From assembly GCF_963082655.1 (NCBI RefSeq), contig NC_081553.1:41519812-41583811 (forward strand): a DNA stretch of 64,000 nucleotides, in the 5' to 3' direction. Shown here one piece after another: positions 35,966-48,100 of the stretch. This DNA is from Stomoxys calcitrans (taxonomy: Eukaryota; Arthropoda; Insecta; Diptera; Muscidae). Positions within the stretch are counted from its first letter, which is position 1; every line of letters starts with the position of its first letter. A model generated the notes under the pieces. It was given only the letters and a program-made list of their open reading frames with translations. It ran no database searches and was not told the DNA's origin. Both the position numbers and the translations under genes were made by a program.

Positions 35966-36139
35966 ATGTTATGATGAATAGTTTTACTTATAATCAATAG
36001 ACTTTTTGTACAAACACGGTCCCAAATGCTGAAAAAAGTGGTCGAAAAATTGGCCTCTTGGCTGAAATTTATTTGAGTAAGCAGCGGCAAACCCTTGCCT
36101 AAATCATTTAAAAACTTATGACAAACGCTTATCTTTATA

Positions 36140-37075
36140 AAAAAAAACCAGTAAAGAGGGGCAAAAGTCGGGCGTTGTCGACTGTATAACGCCCTTTACC
36201 TACCCTATAAGCACAATGTGGGAGATAAGTTGCCCAAAAAGTAATTGCGGATTTTTCATATAGTCGGCGTTGACAAATTTTTTCACAGCTTGTGACTCTG
36301 TAATTGCATTCTTTCTTCTGTCAGTTATCAGCTGTAACTTTTAGCTTGCTTTAGAAAAAAAGTGTAAAAAAAAGTATATTTGATTAAAGTTCATTCTAAG
36401 TTTTATTAAAAATGCATTTACTTTCTTTTAAAAAATCCGCAATTACTTTTGTGCAACCCAATATATAAAATTCTGAACCAATTTTGATGGACGTCGGCGA
36501 GCAAATATGTTCAAACTGTAATAACTACTGTTGACAAATGACAACATTATTGCAAATTACCCAAAATCTGACCAACATATATATGGAAGCTATGGCTAAT
36601 TCTGAACCGATTTCGAGCAAACGTCTCGGATAATGGGGTAGTCCTCGAGGAAAGCGTTGTGCAAAATTTTGGCATGATTGGTCAAACAATGCGCTTGCAG
36701 TAGCTTGTCATATACAAATATGACAGCTATATCTAAATCTGGGCCGATTTCTATGAAATTCGCCAGTAATATCGAGAGTCATAAGAAAATCCTTCCTGCA
36801 AAATTTGGCAAATCGATTAAAAAATGAGGATTTTCTTGCAATATTTCTCAAAATAGGACGAATATATATATGGGAGCTATATTCCAATTTTTTCCAATTC
36901 CAATATGCTTCGTCTCTAGGCCGAAGAACATGCCTGTACCAAATTTTGAGACTTTCAGACAGACGGACGGAAATAACTACATCGAATCAGAAAGTGATTC
37001 TGCGTCGATCGGTATACTTATGAATCTCTCTTCCTTTTGGGTGTTAGTAGTGGTGTAGGGTATAAAAACAATATT
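36140..37075 (+). mobile_element. Type-C repeat element with a MITE inside
   Basis: Starts AAACCAGTAAAGAGGGGCAA and AAGTCGGGCGTTGTCGACTG, the reverse of the end at 8000. Ends CTCTCTTCCTTTTGGGTGTT, then GTGTAGGGTATAAAAACA. Core phrases include ATATATATGGGAGCTATATT. Interrupted by the MITE at 36226-36461. Confidence 0.65.
36226..36461 (+). mobile_element. Mariner-derived MITE, left end decayed
   Basis: The same 237-bp family as 33062-33298, in the opposite orientation. The left inverted repeat is shortened to AAGTTGCCCAAAAAG; the right end GCAACCCAA is followed by TA. Confidence 0.85.
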
Positions 37076-37214
37076 TTTGTTTATAACATTAAATTTTATG
37101 CGATCATAAAGCTCATCTCGAAAGAGAAATTCGTACATCATTTAAAAAAAATGCTCCTCGCCCTAACATGCAAAGAAATTAAAAATATATGCATTGTAAT
37201 CTTCATGAAAACCA

Positions 37215-38312
37215 CACCTAAAACAAGTAAAAGCGTGCTAAGTTTGGGCGGGTCGAATCTTATATACCCTCCACCATGGATCGCATTTGTCGATTTCTTT
37301 TCCCGTCATCTCTTCTTAGGCAAAAAAGGATGCAAGAAAAAATTTGCTCTGCTGTTAGAGCGATATCAAGATATGGTCTGGTTTGGACCACAATTAAATT
37401 ATATGTTGGAGACCTGTGTCAGCCAATTCGAATGAGAATTGCGCCCTTTGGGGGCTCAAGAAGTAAAATAGAGAGAACGATTTATATGGAAGCTGTATCA
37501 GACTATAGACCGATTCAGACCATAATAAACACGTATGCTGATGGTCATGAGAGAATCCGTCGTACAGAATTTCAGGCAAATCGGATAAGAAGTCAAGATC
37601 CAAGATCGGTTTATCTGACAGCTATATCAGGTTATGAACCGATTTGAACCTAATTTGACATAGTTGTTGAAAGTAACAATAAAAAACGTCTTGCAAAATT
37701 TCAGCCAAATCGGATAGGAATTGCGCCCTCTAGAAGCTCAAGAAGTCAAGTCCCCAGATCTGTTTATATGACAGCTATATCAGGTTATGAACCGATTTGA
37801 ACCATACTTGACACAGTTGTTGGATATCATAACAAAAAACGTCGTGCAAAATTTCATTCCAATCGGATAAGATTTGCGCACTCTAGAGGCTCAAGAAGTC
37901 AAGACCCAAGATCGGTTTATATGGCAGCTATATCAGGTTATTGACCGATTTGAACCATACTTGTCACAGTTGTTGGATATCATAACAAAACACGTCGTGC
38001 AAAATTTCATTCCAATCGGATAAGATTTGCGCACTCTAGAGGCTCAAGAAGTCAAGACCCAAGATCGGATTATATGGCAGCTATATCAAAACATAGACCG
38101 ATATGGCCCATTTACAATTCCAACCGACCTACACTAATAAGAAGTATTTATGCAAAATTTCAAGCGGCTAGCTTTACTCCTCCGGAAGTTAGCTTTACTC
38201 CTTCGGTGTCGCGACGATACTTTATGGGGTCTCAGACGAATATTTCGAGTAGTTACAAACAGAATGACGAAATTAGTATACCCCCTATCCAATGGTGGAG
38301 GATATAAAAACA
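37215..38312 (+). mobile_element. Full-length 153-bp superfamily element
   Basis: Left end ACAAGTAAAAGCGTGCTAAG, then TTTGGGCGGGTCGAATC and TATACCCTCCACCATGG. CAGGTTAT or its equivalent recurs at 37628, 37781 and 37934, with CAAAACAT at 38087, exactly 153 bp apart. Right end TACTTTATGGGGTCTCAGAC, then TATACCCCCTATCCAATGG and GGAGGATATAAAA. Reverse-oriented relative to 282-1915. Confidence 0.75.
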
Positions 38313-39127
38313 ACCTTTAAAAGATTCTTGAAAGTTAACACTATATTTTTAAATATATAAAAAAAAAAAAAAACTTTTTTCAAAATATCATCTAGGAATA
38401 TGGTAAACCACAATGGCCAGTTAGCTTCCTGCGTAAATTGAAGAACTGAGGTTTTTATATCTATGTAATGAAGATTTTACTTCCTCCATGTTTTAATCTT
38501 ATATATTAATAATGTCTGAACTACCCTGTCGTTACTAACAATTTTTTAAGTTCACCAAATTGGCTCTTTTGACACTCAATAGAAAATGCCAAACAAACAA
38601 TTTAATGGCCAACAGCTGTTTTTTGATGTCCCAAACTGGTTTTGACGCAAGCCACGATCAAAACAAAGTTGGGAAAAATAAGAACTAAACAAAAGCTGAA
38701 ATCAAAACAAAGAGCATGCGCAACGCACTGCATTACAGAGAGCTGTTAGCTGTAGCTCTCACACATGCCTTTAAAACTCACCGTGTTTATACTCTCTGTG
38801 CAATTTTCATTTCATGCGGTATTTCGTCGACCACTACCACATGAAGACTTCAAGCCATTGCTGTGTTTGACTCTCAGTTGAGTTTAAACTACCGTCGAAG
38901 ACAGAGATTTCTTTTGCTATGGCTCATACATATTGCTGACGTTAAACAAAAGTTCCCATAATTGAAAAAAAAGTGGAAAAATGTGAAAGTGAAATGGAAT
39001 TCTTCTGCAACTAAGGAAAAGTCAAATTTATGTGAAAATTGTTTAACAATTCTCAAGAAAATAGTTTTAACCAATTAGAGCCATAGGAAAAAACAAAACA
39101 AATTAAAATTAAGAGCAGTTTAACAAA
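38313..39127 (+). promoter_or_regulatory. Rsod upstream region and leader
   Basis: Non-repetitive sequence before the Rsod ATG. CTCTCAGTTGAG at 38871-38882 contains an initiator match (TCAGTT at 38874-38879), which would give a leader of about 250 bases; no TATA box is at the expected distance. An alternative start cannot be excluded. Confidence 0.35.
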
Positions 39128-42100
39128 ATGTTAAACTTCCCTACCAGTCAACATTTCTTTGTCTTGGTCTTGTTGGGTATTGCGTCACAAGCCACAGGTA
39201 TGTAGATTGAGACCTGGTTGAGCCAAAAACTTACGGCAAAACCCGGTATAGCTGTTAAGGTGAATCATTTAACTTTTTAATGTATGTTTCGCTTCGATTT
39301 AGGACAACATTTGATTGCCTATATCTCCCAACATGGCCTACATGGCGAAATAACTTTTCGCCAAGTCAACTCTAGTCATGTGGAAATCTTGGCGGAATTA
39401 GAAACCACACTGCAATTTCCTGACCAGGTATGGAGTTGGTCGGTGCGCAAATTTCCCGTTGACTATTCGAACACCGATACAAATGAGCGCTGCGAACTTC
39501 AACGTTTGGGTGATCAAATTCTAACATTTGATGATGACTTGGAGTATATCATCATGCCCGGAAATGAATCAGCTATGTGGTATAAGGAAATGCAATTGAT
39601 AGGTAAGTATAAGGTGGGCCAGCGAAAACTGAGGACATGCAACAAAAACAAGCAAAAGCGTGCTAAGTTCGGCCGGGCCGAATCTTGGGAACCCACCACC
39701 ATGAATTCTGCAAAAAAATTTATACAAAATAAATTTAGTTGTGGGGCATAATTTTATTATACATTCCAAATTTCAACTGTCGAGCCAGCAAAAATTAAAG
39801 CTACTAGGAATCGAACAAGGATGATCGAGAGACCGGTAGACATGGGAGCTATATCAGACTAAGGACCTATTTGGACGGTACTTGGCACAGTTGCTGGAAG
39901 TTATAACAGAGCATCGCGTGCAAAATTCCAGCCTAATCGAAGAAAACTTGCCGCTTGTAAGGCCTCAAGAAGTTAAATCAGAAGATCGGTTTACATGGGA
40001 ACTATATCAGCTTCTTGACCGATTTGAACCATACTTTGCGCAGTTGTTGGAAGTCATAACGGAAAACTTCCTGCAAAATTTCAGCCAAATCGAACAAAAA
40101 TTGCGTCTTCCAGAAGCTCAAGAAAGTCGTAACAGAGCATCGCACGCCAAATGTCAGCCGAATCGAAGAAAAATTGCGGCTTGTAAGGCCTCGAGAAGTC
40201 AAATCAGGAGATCGGTTTACATGGGAGCTATATCAGCTTCTTGGCCGAATTGAATCGTACTTTACGCAGTTGTTGGAAGTCATAACGGAACACTTCCTGC
40301 AAAATTTCAGCCAAATCGAACAAAAATTGCGTCTTCCAGAAGCTCAAGCAGTCAAATCGGGAGATTGGTTTATATGGGAGCTATATCTAAATCTGAACCG
40401 AAATGGCCCATTTGCAATCCAATTACCTACATCGATATTAAGTATCTGTGCAAAATTTCAAGTGGCTATCTTTACGCGTTCGACCGCTATCGTGATTTCG
40501 ACATATATCTACTTTATGGGGTTTTAGACAAGTATTTCGAGGTGTTACGAACGGAATGACTAGATTAGTATACCCCACCCTATGGTAGTGTGTGTACAAA
40601 AAAAAAAACAACTAAAAAGGCTTTAAGTTGGGCCAGGCCGTTCTTTGGATTGCCACCATCATTTATGAACCCGCAGCAGCTATATCGAAATATGGTCCGA
40701 TCTACACCAAACCCAGTACAGACGTTGAGAATCTAACGCAGTTCAGCGAAATCGGGTGATAAATAAGGCATTCATGGGGGAAAGACCATAAATTGGGAGA
40801 TCGGTAGATATGGAGCTATATCCAAATTTAATCTCATCCTAACCCAATACAGCTCACAGTGGGAAATTTCAGCGAAATCGGGTAATAATGCGGCTTCTAT
40901 GAGTATTTGACCTTAAATCGGGTGATCGGTCTATATAGGGGTTATAACAAATTATTATCGGATCCAGACCATATTTAATATCGTGGCCGAGAGTCCTGGG
41001 ACAACTCACTTTGCTAAATTTCAGCAAAATTGGGTAGGCCTTATATCGGTCTATTTGCGTTAGACCTTATTTCGGGACATCGGCTTATATGGGGGCTATA
41101 TTAATATATTTGATACAGATGTCAAGGGTTCTAAGACAACTTATTGTGCCGAATTTTAGCAATATCGGGTAATAAATGGGGTTTCTATAGGCCCAAAACC
41201 ATAAATCGGGAGATAGGTGTATACATATGACAGCTGTATCCAAATATAGTCCGATCGTACGAAATTTCAGCGAAATCGGGGAATAAATGAATCTTCGACC
41301 TTAAATCGGTTGATCGGTCTATATGGAGATCATCGGTGTCGAGGGTCCTAGGACAACTTACTTTGCTAAATTTCAGCAAAATCGGTTAAACCTCATATCG
41401 GTCTATTTGCGTTAGACCTTATATCGGGATATCGATCTATATGGGGCAATATTAATATATTTGATACGCATGTCGAGGGTCCTAAGACAACTTATTATGC
41501 CGAATTTCAGCAACAACGGGTAATTAATGAGGCTTCTATCGGCCCAAAACCTTAAATCGGGAGATGGGTATATACATATGACAGTTGTATTTAAATATAG
41601 TCCGACCTGGACTATACTCGATACGGATATCAAAGTTCTTAGCACAACTCTGTGCTGTGCAAAATTTTAGTAAAGTCAGGTAATAATTAAGGCATCTTAA
41701 ATCAGAAGATCGATGTATATGACATCTATACTCAAATTTGGACCGATCTCAACCATACGGGGTAAGGATATCATAGGTCTTAACATAGCGTGTATCAAGC
41801 GTAGATCCTTGCAATTCAGCAAGTGGTGGAATGGCTGAGACATAATGTCATTACGACGATTGGCATATGTATCTTCTCAGACAGCCAGGTAGCCATTAAA
41901 TCCCTGGAGAACGCATTTCTGAACACAAAAACCACCCTCGACTGTCGCAGATCTCTCAACGAGATGGCTGAACAGTTCAAAATTCACCTGTTCTGGGTGC
42001 CGGGCCACAGAGATACCCCAGGGAACTGTAAAGAGGACGAGCTTGCGTGTCTACGTACAACCCTACACATTCCAGGGATACTGGAATCCGGGGGTATGCC

Positions 42101-45100
42101 TCTAGCGACATGTAAGCTAAGTTTTCAGGACCAGGCCCGAAGGACAACGAATGATAGATGGTCACAAAGAGGGGACTGTGAGCATTCCAAAACTATGTGG
42201 CCTTTTCTGGACATAAGGCGGTCTTCCGCTTTGTTGTCATTGGCTAGAACAGATGTCTCAGTCATTGTGTCCGTCATGACAGGTCACTATCTAATCGGAA
42301 AACATGCTGACAGACTGAAGGTTTCCAGCAACGAATTTTGCAGAAGCTGTGGGGACATCGAAGAAGAAGAGACTACAGAACACCTTTTGTGTGTATGTCC
42401 CCCACTAGCAGTCAGAAGGAGATGCACTTTAGGTTCTCGTTTCTTTGAGAGCCTCTCTGATTTAGCGGATGTGAAAATTCGGATTTGAAGTTATTGGGAT
42501 TTTTATAACGATTTCAATGGTTCAACGGTATGAACTAGAAGGCATCTTCCTTCTTCTGTTCCTGTGGTATCAGAATGGACGAAAACGTCTAATTGAGTGG
42601 GATGGCAGACCGCCACCTAAACCTAACCTAACATATTGGGTTGCCCAAAAAGTAATTGCGGATTTTTCATATAGTCGGCGTTGACAAATTTTTTCACAGC
42701 TTGTGACTCTGTAATTGCATTCTTTCTTCTGTCAGTTATCAGCTGTTACTTTTAGCTTGCTTTAGAAAAAAAGTGTAAAAAAAGTATATTTGATTAAAGT
42801 TCATTCTAAGTTTTAATAAAAATGCATTTACTTTCTTTTAAAAAATCAGCAATTACTTTTTGGGCAAACCAATAATTCTAAATTTTAGTAAAATTGGGTA
42901 ATAAGTCCGTCCTTTATGGGCATAAGACCCTCAATCAGAAGATCGGTCTATAAGGTCGCTATATCAAGACATAGGCCATCTTTGAACTTAACCTGCCTAT
43001 GGACAAAAAAAAGGATCTGTTGTTGTAGCCACATTGCATGTGAAGGTAGCGATCCTCGTCAAGCTTCTGTAGGTGAGTAAGCTCGTTTCGGTCCAAAGGA
43101 CCGATCGCCGCTGGGACAGGGTGACCATTGGTTATTTAAAGGCATCAATAACTCGCCTTGTCATATCAAGCATGATAAACACTCACTATTTTTGCAAGAG
43201 CCGGTGCCGCCCGACCTCTCACTCAGACTCTCCGCTCTATACCGTTGATTATCCGCGACTGCCGTTGCAGCTACTCGGTTTAAAGCATTCCTCTATCCGC
43301 AACCTGTGGGCGCGCTCGGTAGCTCGCAGCTAAGCTTCACGTGACACCAATGAACATCACACAGATAGGACCTCAGAGTCCTGTGTAGTGCTCACGGCTA
43401 TCCCGTGCTGTGTAAAGTCAAAATTTATTATTAATTTTTTTACTGACTGTAGCGGGATTTTATCAGACGGACAAATGGATGCAAGGACAGACAGATGGAC
43501 ATGGCTAGATCATCTTAGTCGTTTTTTTTTTACCAACACGCAGGGGATGTCTCATACAAATGCAGTGCATTGCGTTGGCAATTAGGAAAGTTAAGGCCTG
43601 GAGTGGGGAAAGAGGGAGTAGGGTTGACTTATGTTTCTGAACGTCAATGTTGATGGGAAAGACACTAGCCGGGACTCGATTCCACATACAAATGATTCGG
43701 GCGAAAAATGGATTTTCTCGGTAATGCATAGTTTGGTCAACTGGCCAATCAATTATAAACGGGCGTGAGTTCCTGGCAAGTCTTGTATTTCTGGTGAACA
43801 TCCTAACGTCAGGAATAAGACGACGAATATCCCTGGAACACACGCCATGAAAATAACGATAGAGCAATACAACGCTATCCACAATCCAACGATGTTCTAA
43901 AGAAGCAATAAAGTTGGATACCGTACTGTCCCCAATCAAAATCATCGCTCTCCGCTGAACCCGGTCAACTAGCTCCAAGGATGAATTTGGATCCCCTGCC
44001 CATATATGAGAGTTATATTCCGTCCTCTGCCTGATGTAGTATAGATATTTAGAAGATCAGAAGATGTGAATTACTTCTTGCACCACTTAAGATAGCCCAA
44101 ACACTTGAATGCTTCTTTCGACTTCTTCTTCGAATACGTGTTTTGACCAACGGACATCACACTGTATCTTCATGCCCAGAACCGTCGATAGATATTGACG
44201 ATTGTAGCGGGTTAGTGAATCGCTTGTGAGACAAGAAACAGCACTGCGTCTTCTGAGCGTTAAAGCCTACTCTGTTCATTCTACAACGTTCGGAAATTGC
44301 CAACAAATACTAGGAGAGCGTCTTATCCATTATGCGCCTCCTTCTCACAATTTCTTGAGGATTGGACCTATGGTCTATTGAATTTGAATGACGCAGACTA
44401 CTTGTCGTCGGCAGTTGTTAAGAGTCATTACAGAACATTATGTGCAAAATTTCAACCAAACCGGATTAAAATTGAGGCTCCTAGGGGCTCAAGAAATCTA
44501 ATCGGGAGATCGGTTTGTGTGGGAACTATATCATGTTCTTGACCGATTTGGTCCGTACTTACCGCATTTGCTGGAAGTGATAACAGAACACTATGTTTAA
44601 AATTTCCGCCATATATATCCAAATCTGAACCGATATGGCCTATTTGCAATCCCCAACGATCTTCATCAATTTTTAGTATCTGTGCAAAACTTCAAGCGTC
44701 TAGCTTTACGCGTTCGACCGCTATCGTGGTTTAGACAGACGAAAGGATGGACGGAGGTATATGGCTAGTTCGACTCACAATGTCGAGACGATCAAGAATA
44801 TATATACTTTATGGGGTCCTAGATCAACATTTCTAAGTGTTACAAACAGAATGACTAGGTTAGTATACCCCCATCCTATGGTGGTGGGTATAAAAAGGGA
44901 AGGGAAAAGGACAGAGCTTTGTGGTATACCTGCCGTCAATGGGTACTCATCGGATAAGAACCCAACTAATTGTGAGGTATTTTGCTATGTAAAAACTCCT
45001 ATCGGACTTGGCTATAAAAAGGAGGCCCCTTATCTTTGAGCTTAATCTGGAATTGAACTGCACTCATTGATATGGGAGAAGTTAGCTGGGAATGTTCATG

Positions 45101-48100
45101 GACAAATTTGCATTGCATTTAAACGGAATGACAAAATGAATACATCCTCGTTCTACGGTGGTGGGTATTATAAATTTGGTTTGTCGGGGACTAATCTTTT
45201 ATATCCTCCAATATGATTTTCTGATTTCTGGATGATTTTTTCCTATAGGCAGAGAACATAAAGTAGGATATGTCGGTCAGTCTATATATACAATAGAAAG
45301 CATGGTAAATTTCGAGTAGCACTAATGCAGCCGCGGAAATCATGGTGGTTGGTTCCCAAGATACGGCTAGGCCGAACGTGGCCCACTTTTACTTGTTTAG
45401 TTACTGCTTTAATGGAAGCTGTTCGTTGTACACAATATTCTCCAGTCGAACTGTTCACTTTTCTCTAACTCATTTTCCCTATTTTTTCAGGTCCCAAAGG
45501 TATTTGGGGTAAATCCCTAGTACTGACCGAAATCTCCCGCAATGTACGCGCCTGTGCCACCATCACCACCATACAGGTATCTGTGGAGCATGTGGCCGAG
45601 GCCCGATTCAATACTCCCATCACTGGTTCTGTGTACTTCCGATGGTTGGCGCCCACAGAAGAGGCATCTGGGGATACCCTTATCTACTCTGATCTGTATC
45701 ACATCCAATCACAACCCACGAACTCGGATCCTAGCGAACACATGACAAAACATCGTTGGAAAATATTTGTGACAGACATATTAAAATACGATCATCATCG
45801 TACCGAGGATAATTGTAATTTCTTACAATTAGTATTCGATCCTGCTGGGGAGGGGGAGGGTAATGGCATAGGAGATCTGGATAATCGATTGGGTATGCTA
45901 AGGGTAGCTAAGAATGCCTTGAAATCACCACAGCGTGCTGTATTTCGTGATGAGAAGTTGGCCTTGCTGCCTTCAGATTTGACCATACCACATCGTACTT
46001 TGTACTTGGTGTTGTACGAGGATCAGCATCCGGAAAATTTTTTGGCTTGCACGCAGATAAGGCGTGTAAAGCCTTTGACTTATAAGTGAGTAAGAATGAG
46101 AAAAAAAAATAAATTTGAATTCATTGTTATCCCCTTTTTTTAGATCAATTGTCAACCATGCCGGCATTCAAGGAGAAATCACCATGACCCAACGCTCTAA
46201 ATTTGATCCCACCTTTTTGAATTTCACCATAAACACTGTGGACCAATATGCCCAGCATGTGGCGAAAAAATTTGCCGAAGATGTGGCCAGTTTTCGTATT
46301 CATCAACTTCCTCCCGTGCCCCATAAACTAGGGCTGCCAGATTATTGTGATTCTACTGGAGAGATTTATAATCCCAGGGAAATAGAAAAAACTGAAATAC
46401 CTCCAGCAGGTTATGGTACCCAAGATCAATACCCTATAGGGGATATAAGCGGCAAGTTGCAGAGTCGTAATAAAAATTATTATCATCATTATACATTATC
46501 AGGAGCCACTTCGGAGCTTAATGGCTTATACTGGGATATATTCCTACCCCTGCAGGGTCTGGAGAGTGTGGCTCATCGCAGCATGATCATTTCACAATTT
46601 AATCGCACCAATGTGGAAAATATCACCGAAATGTTGTGGGATTGTGCCAATATCAATCAATATGAAATGAATGGCATGTACCAGAAACCCATGTTTACAG
46701 CCCAAGTCCTATTTCGTTATCCTATTGTGGGTAGAGTGCTATTTCGTCAGCCCGCCGAGGAACCTTGGCAGGATACCACAGTGATTTTTGAATATCTAAT
46801 ACATGCTGATGGTTCCACCCAGAATAATACATTTGCCCATAGATGGGCCATACACAGTAGTGCGCCTGGCAAAGATTTCTATGATTGGCAAAATCGTTGC
46901 ATATCCACAGGAGGAGTTTTTAATCCCTACAAAGTAGATTGGGGAAATCGTTCGGTGGATGATTATTGTAGTCCTCGTCTGCCTGCCATGTGTAGGGTAG
47001 GAGCTTTGGATATACGCATGGGTACATTAAATATAGCGGGCAGTAAGCGTAATGCCCAAGAGATTAGTCGACGCATATTCACTGACACCAATTTGCCTCT
47101 ATCTGGAAGGCATAACATCATGGGAAAGTCTTTGGTGATCTATGATGATTTTGGACCCAAAGCGAGGGGAGAGAGATTGGCGTGTTCCATGTAAGTAAAA
47201 AAGAAAGCCATAGCAAGTTCAAGGTTTCAAATATAAAGGAAAATTTTTTAAAATTTAAACTTGATTTCTAGAGGAATTTTACCTAAAACTACCACTTTCT
47301 TCAATTCTAATGAAAATTTTGCTAAAATTATGATTTTATTGGAAATGTCAAAAATAGGTGATTGGGAGATTTAGTCAAATTGGAATCTTTATGCATAAAA
47401 AATTTGGTAAAAATTTTAATTTTATGGTATTTTTGTCAACATTTAGCTAAGATTGAAAAAAGGGTGCGTATATTTATACACCGATATCACTGTGGACATA
47501 AGGGTGGGAGATTTCTGATTCTTGGGATTGTACTGAGCAAGAACGTTCACCAGACTATATGTCTATGGTGAAAATCGTGGCTCCAGATTTTGACTTGCAA
47601 TTCTTTCTCAGATTTGTTTCACTTTTTTTGATATTTTGCCCTTTAACAGTCAAACCATTGAGATTTTCGATCCAACACTAAGAAAAAATTTGTAGCCAAG
47701 GCAATATTTAAGAACTCTTTAGTACATCGCAAAAGCATTGGAATGCTCCTTTAGGCAGTTTTGGCCTTGTGAAATTGTATATTTTTCGCGAAAATATTGA
47801 TAAATTGCTATGAACAACTGAATATGGAAATTTCTCAACGTTTTCGCGAAAATTTTCCGTTTTCACTTCCTTCGTCTGCTTGGTTCTGCTGAATATCCCT
47901 ATCCAGGAACTCTGCGACTGAGGTGAGAGGGATATGAGCCTGAGTCGAGAGGGTCAGACTGGGCAATTAAACAGTTGACGTGTTCGTATGGTCCCTGATC
48001 ACAATCGAGACATACATCCTGCACGTTGGCATCAATTCTTGCTCTGTAGGAGTTGAGGCTGCACCAACTGCTGGATCGTAATTGAGCCAGAACTTCTCTT

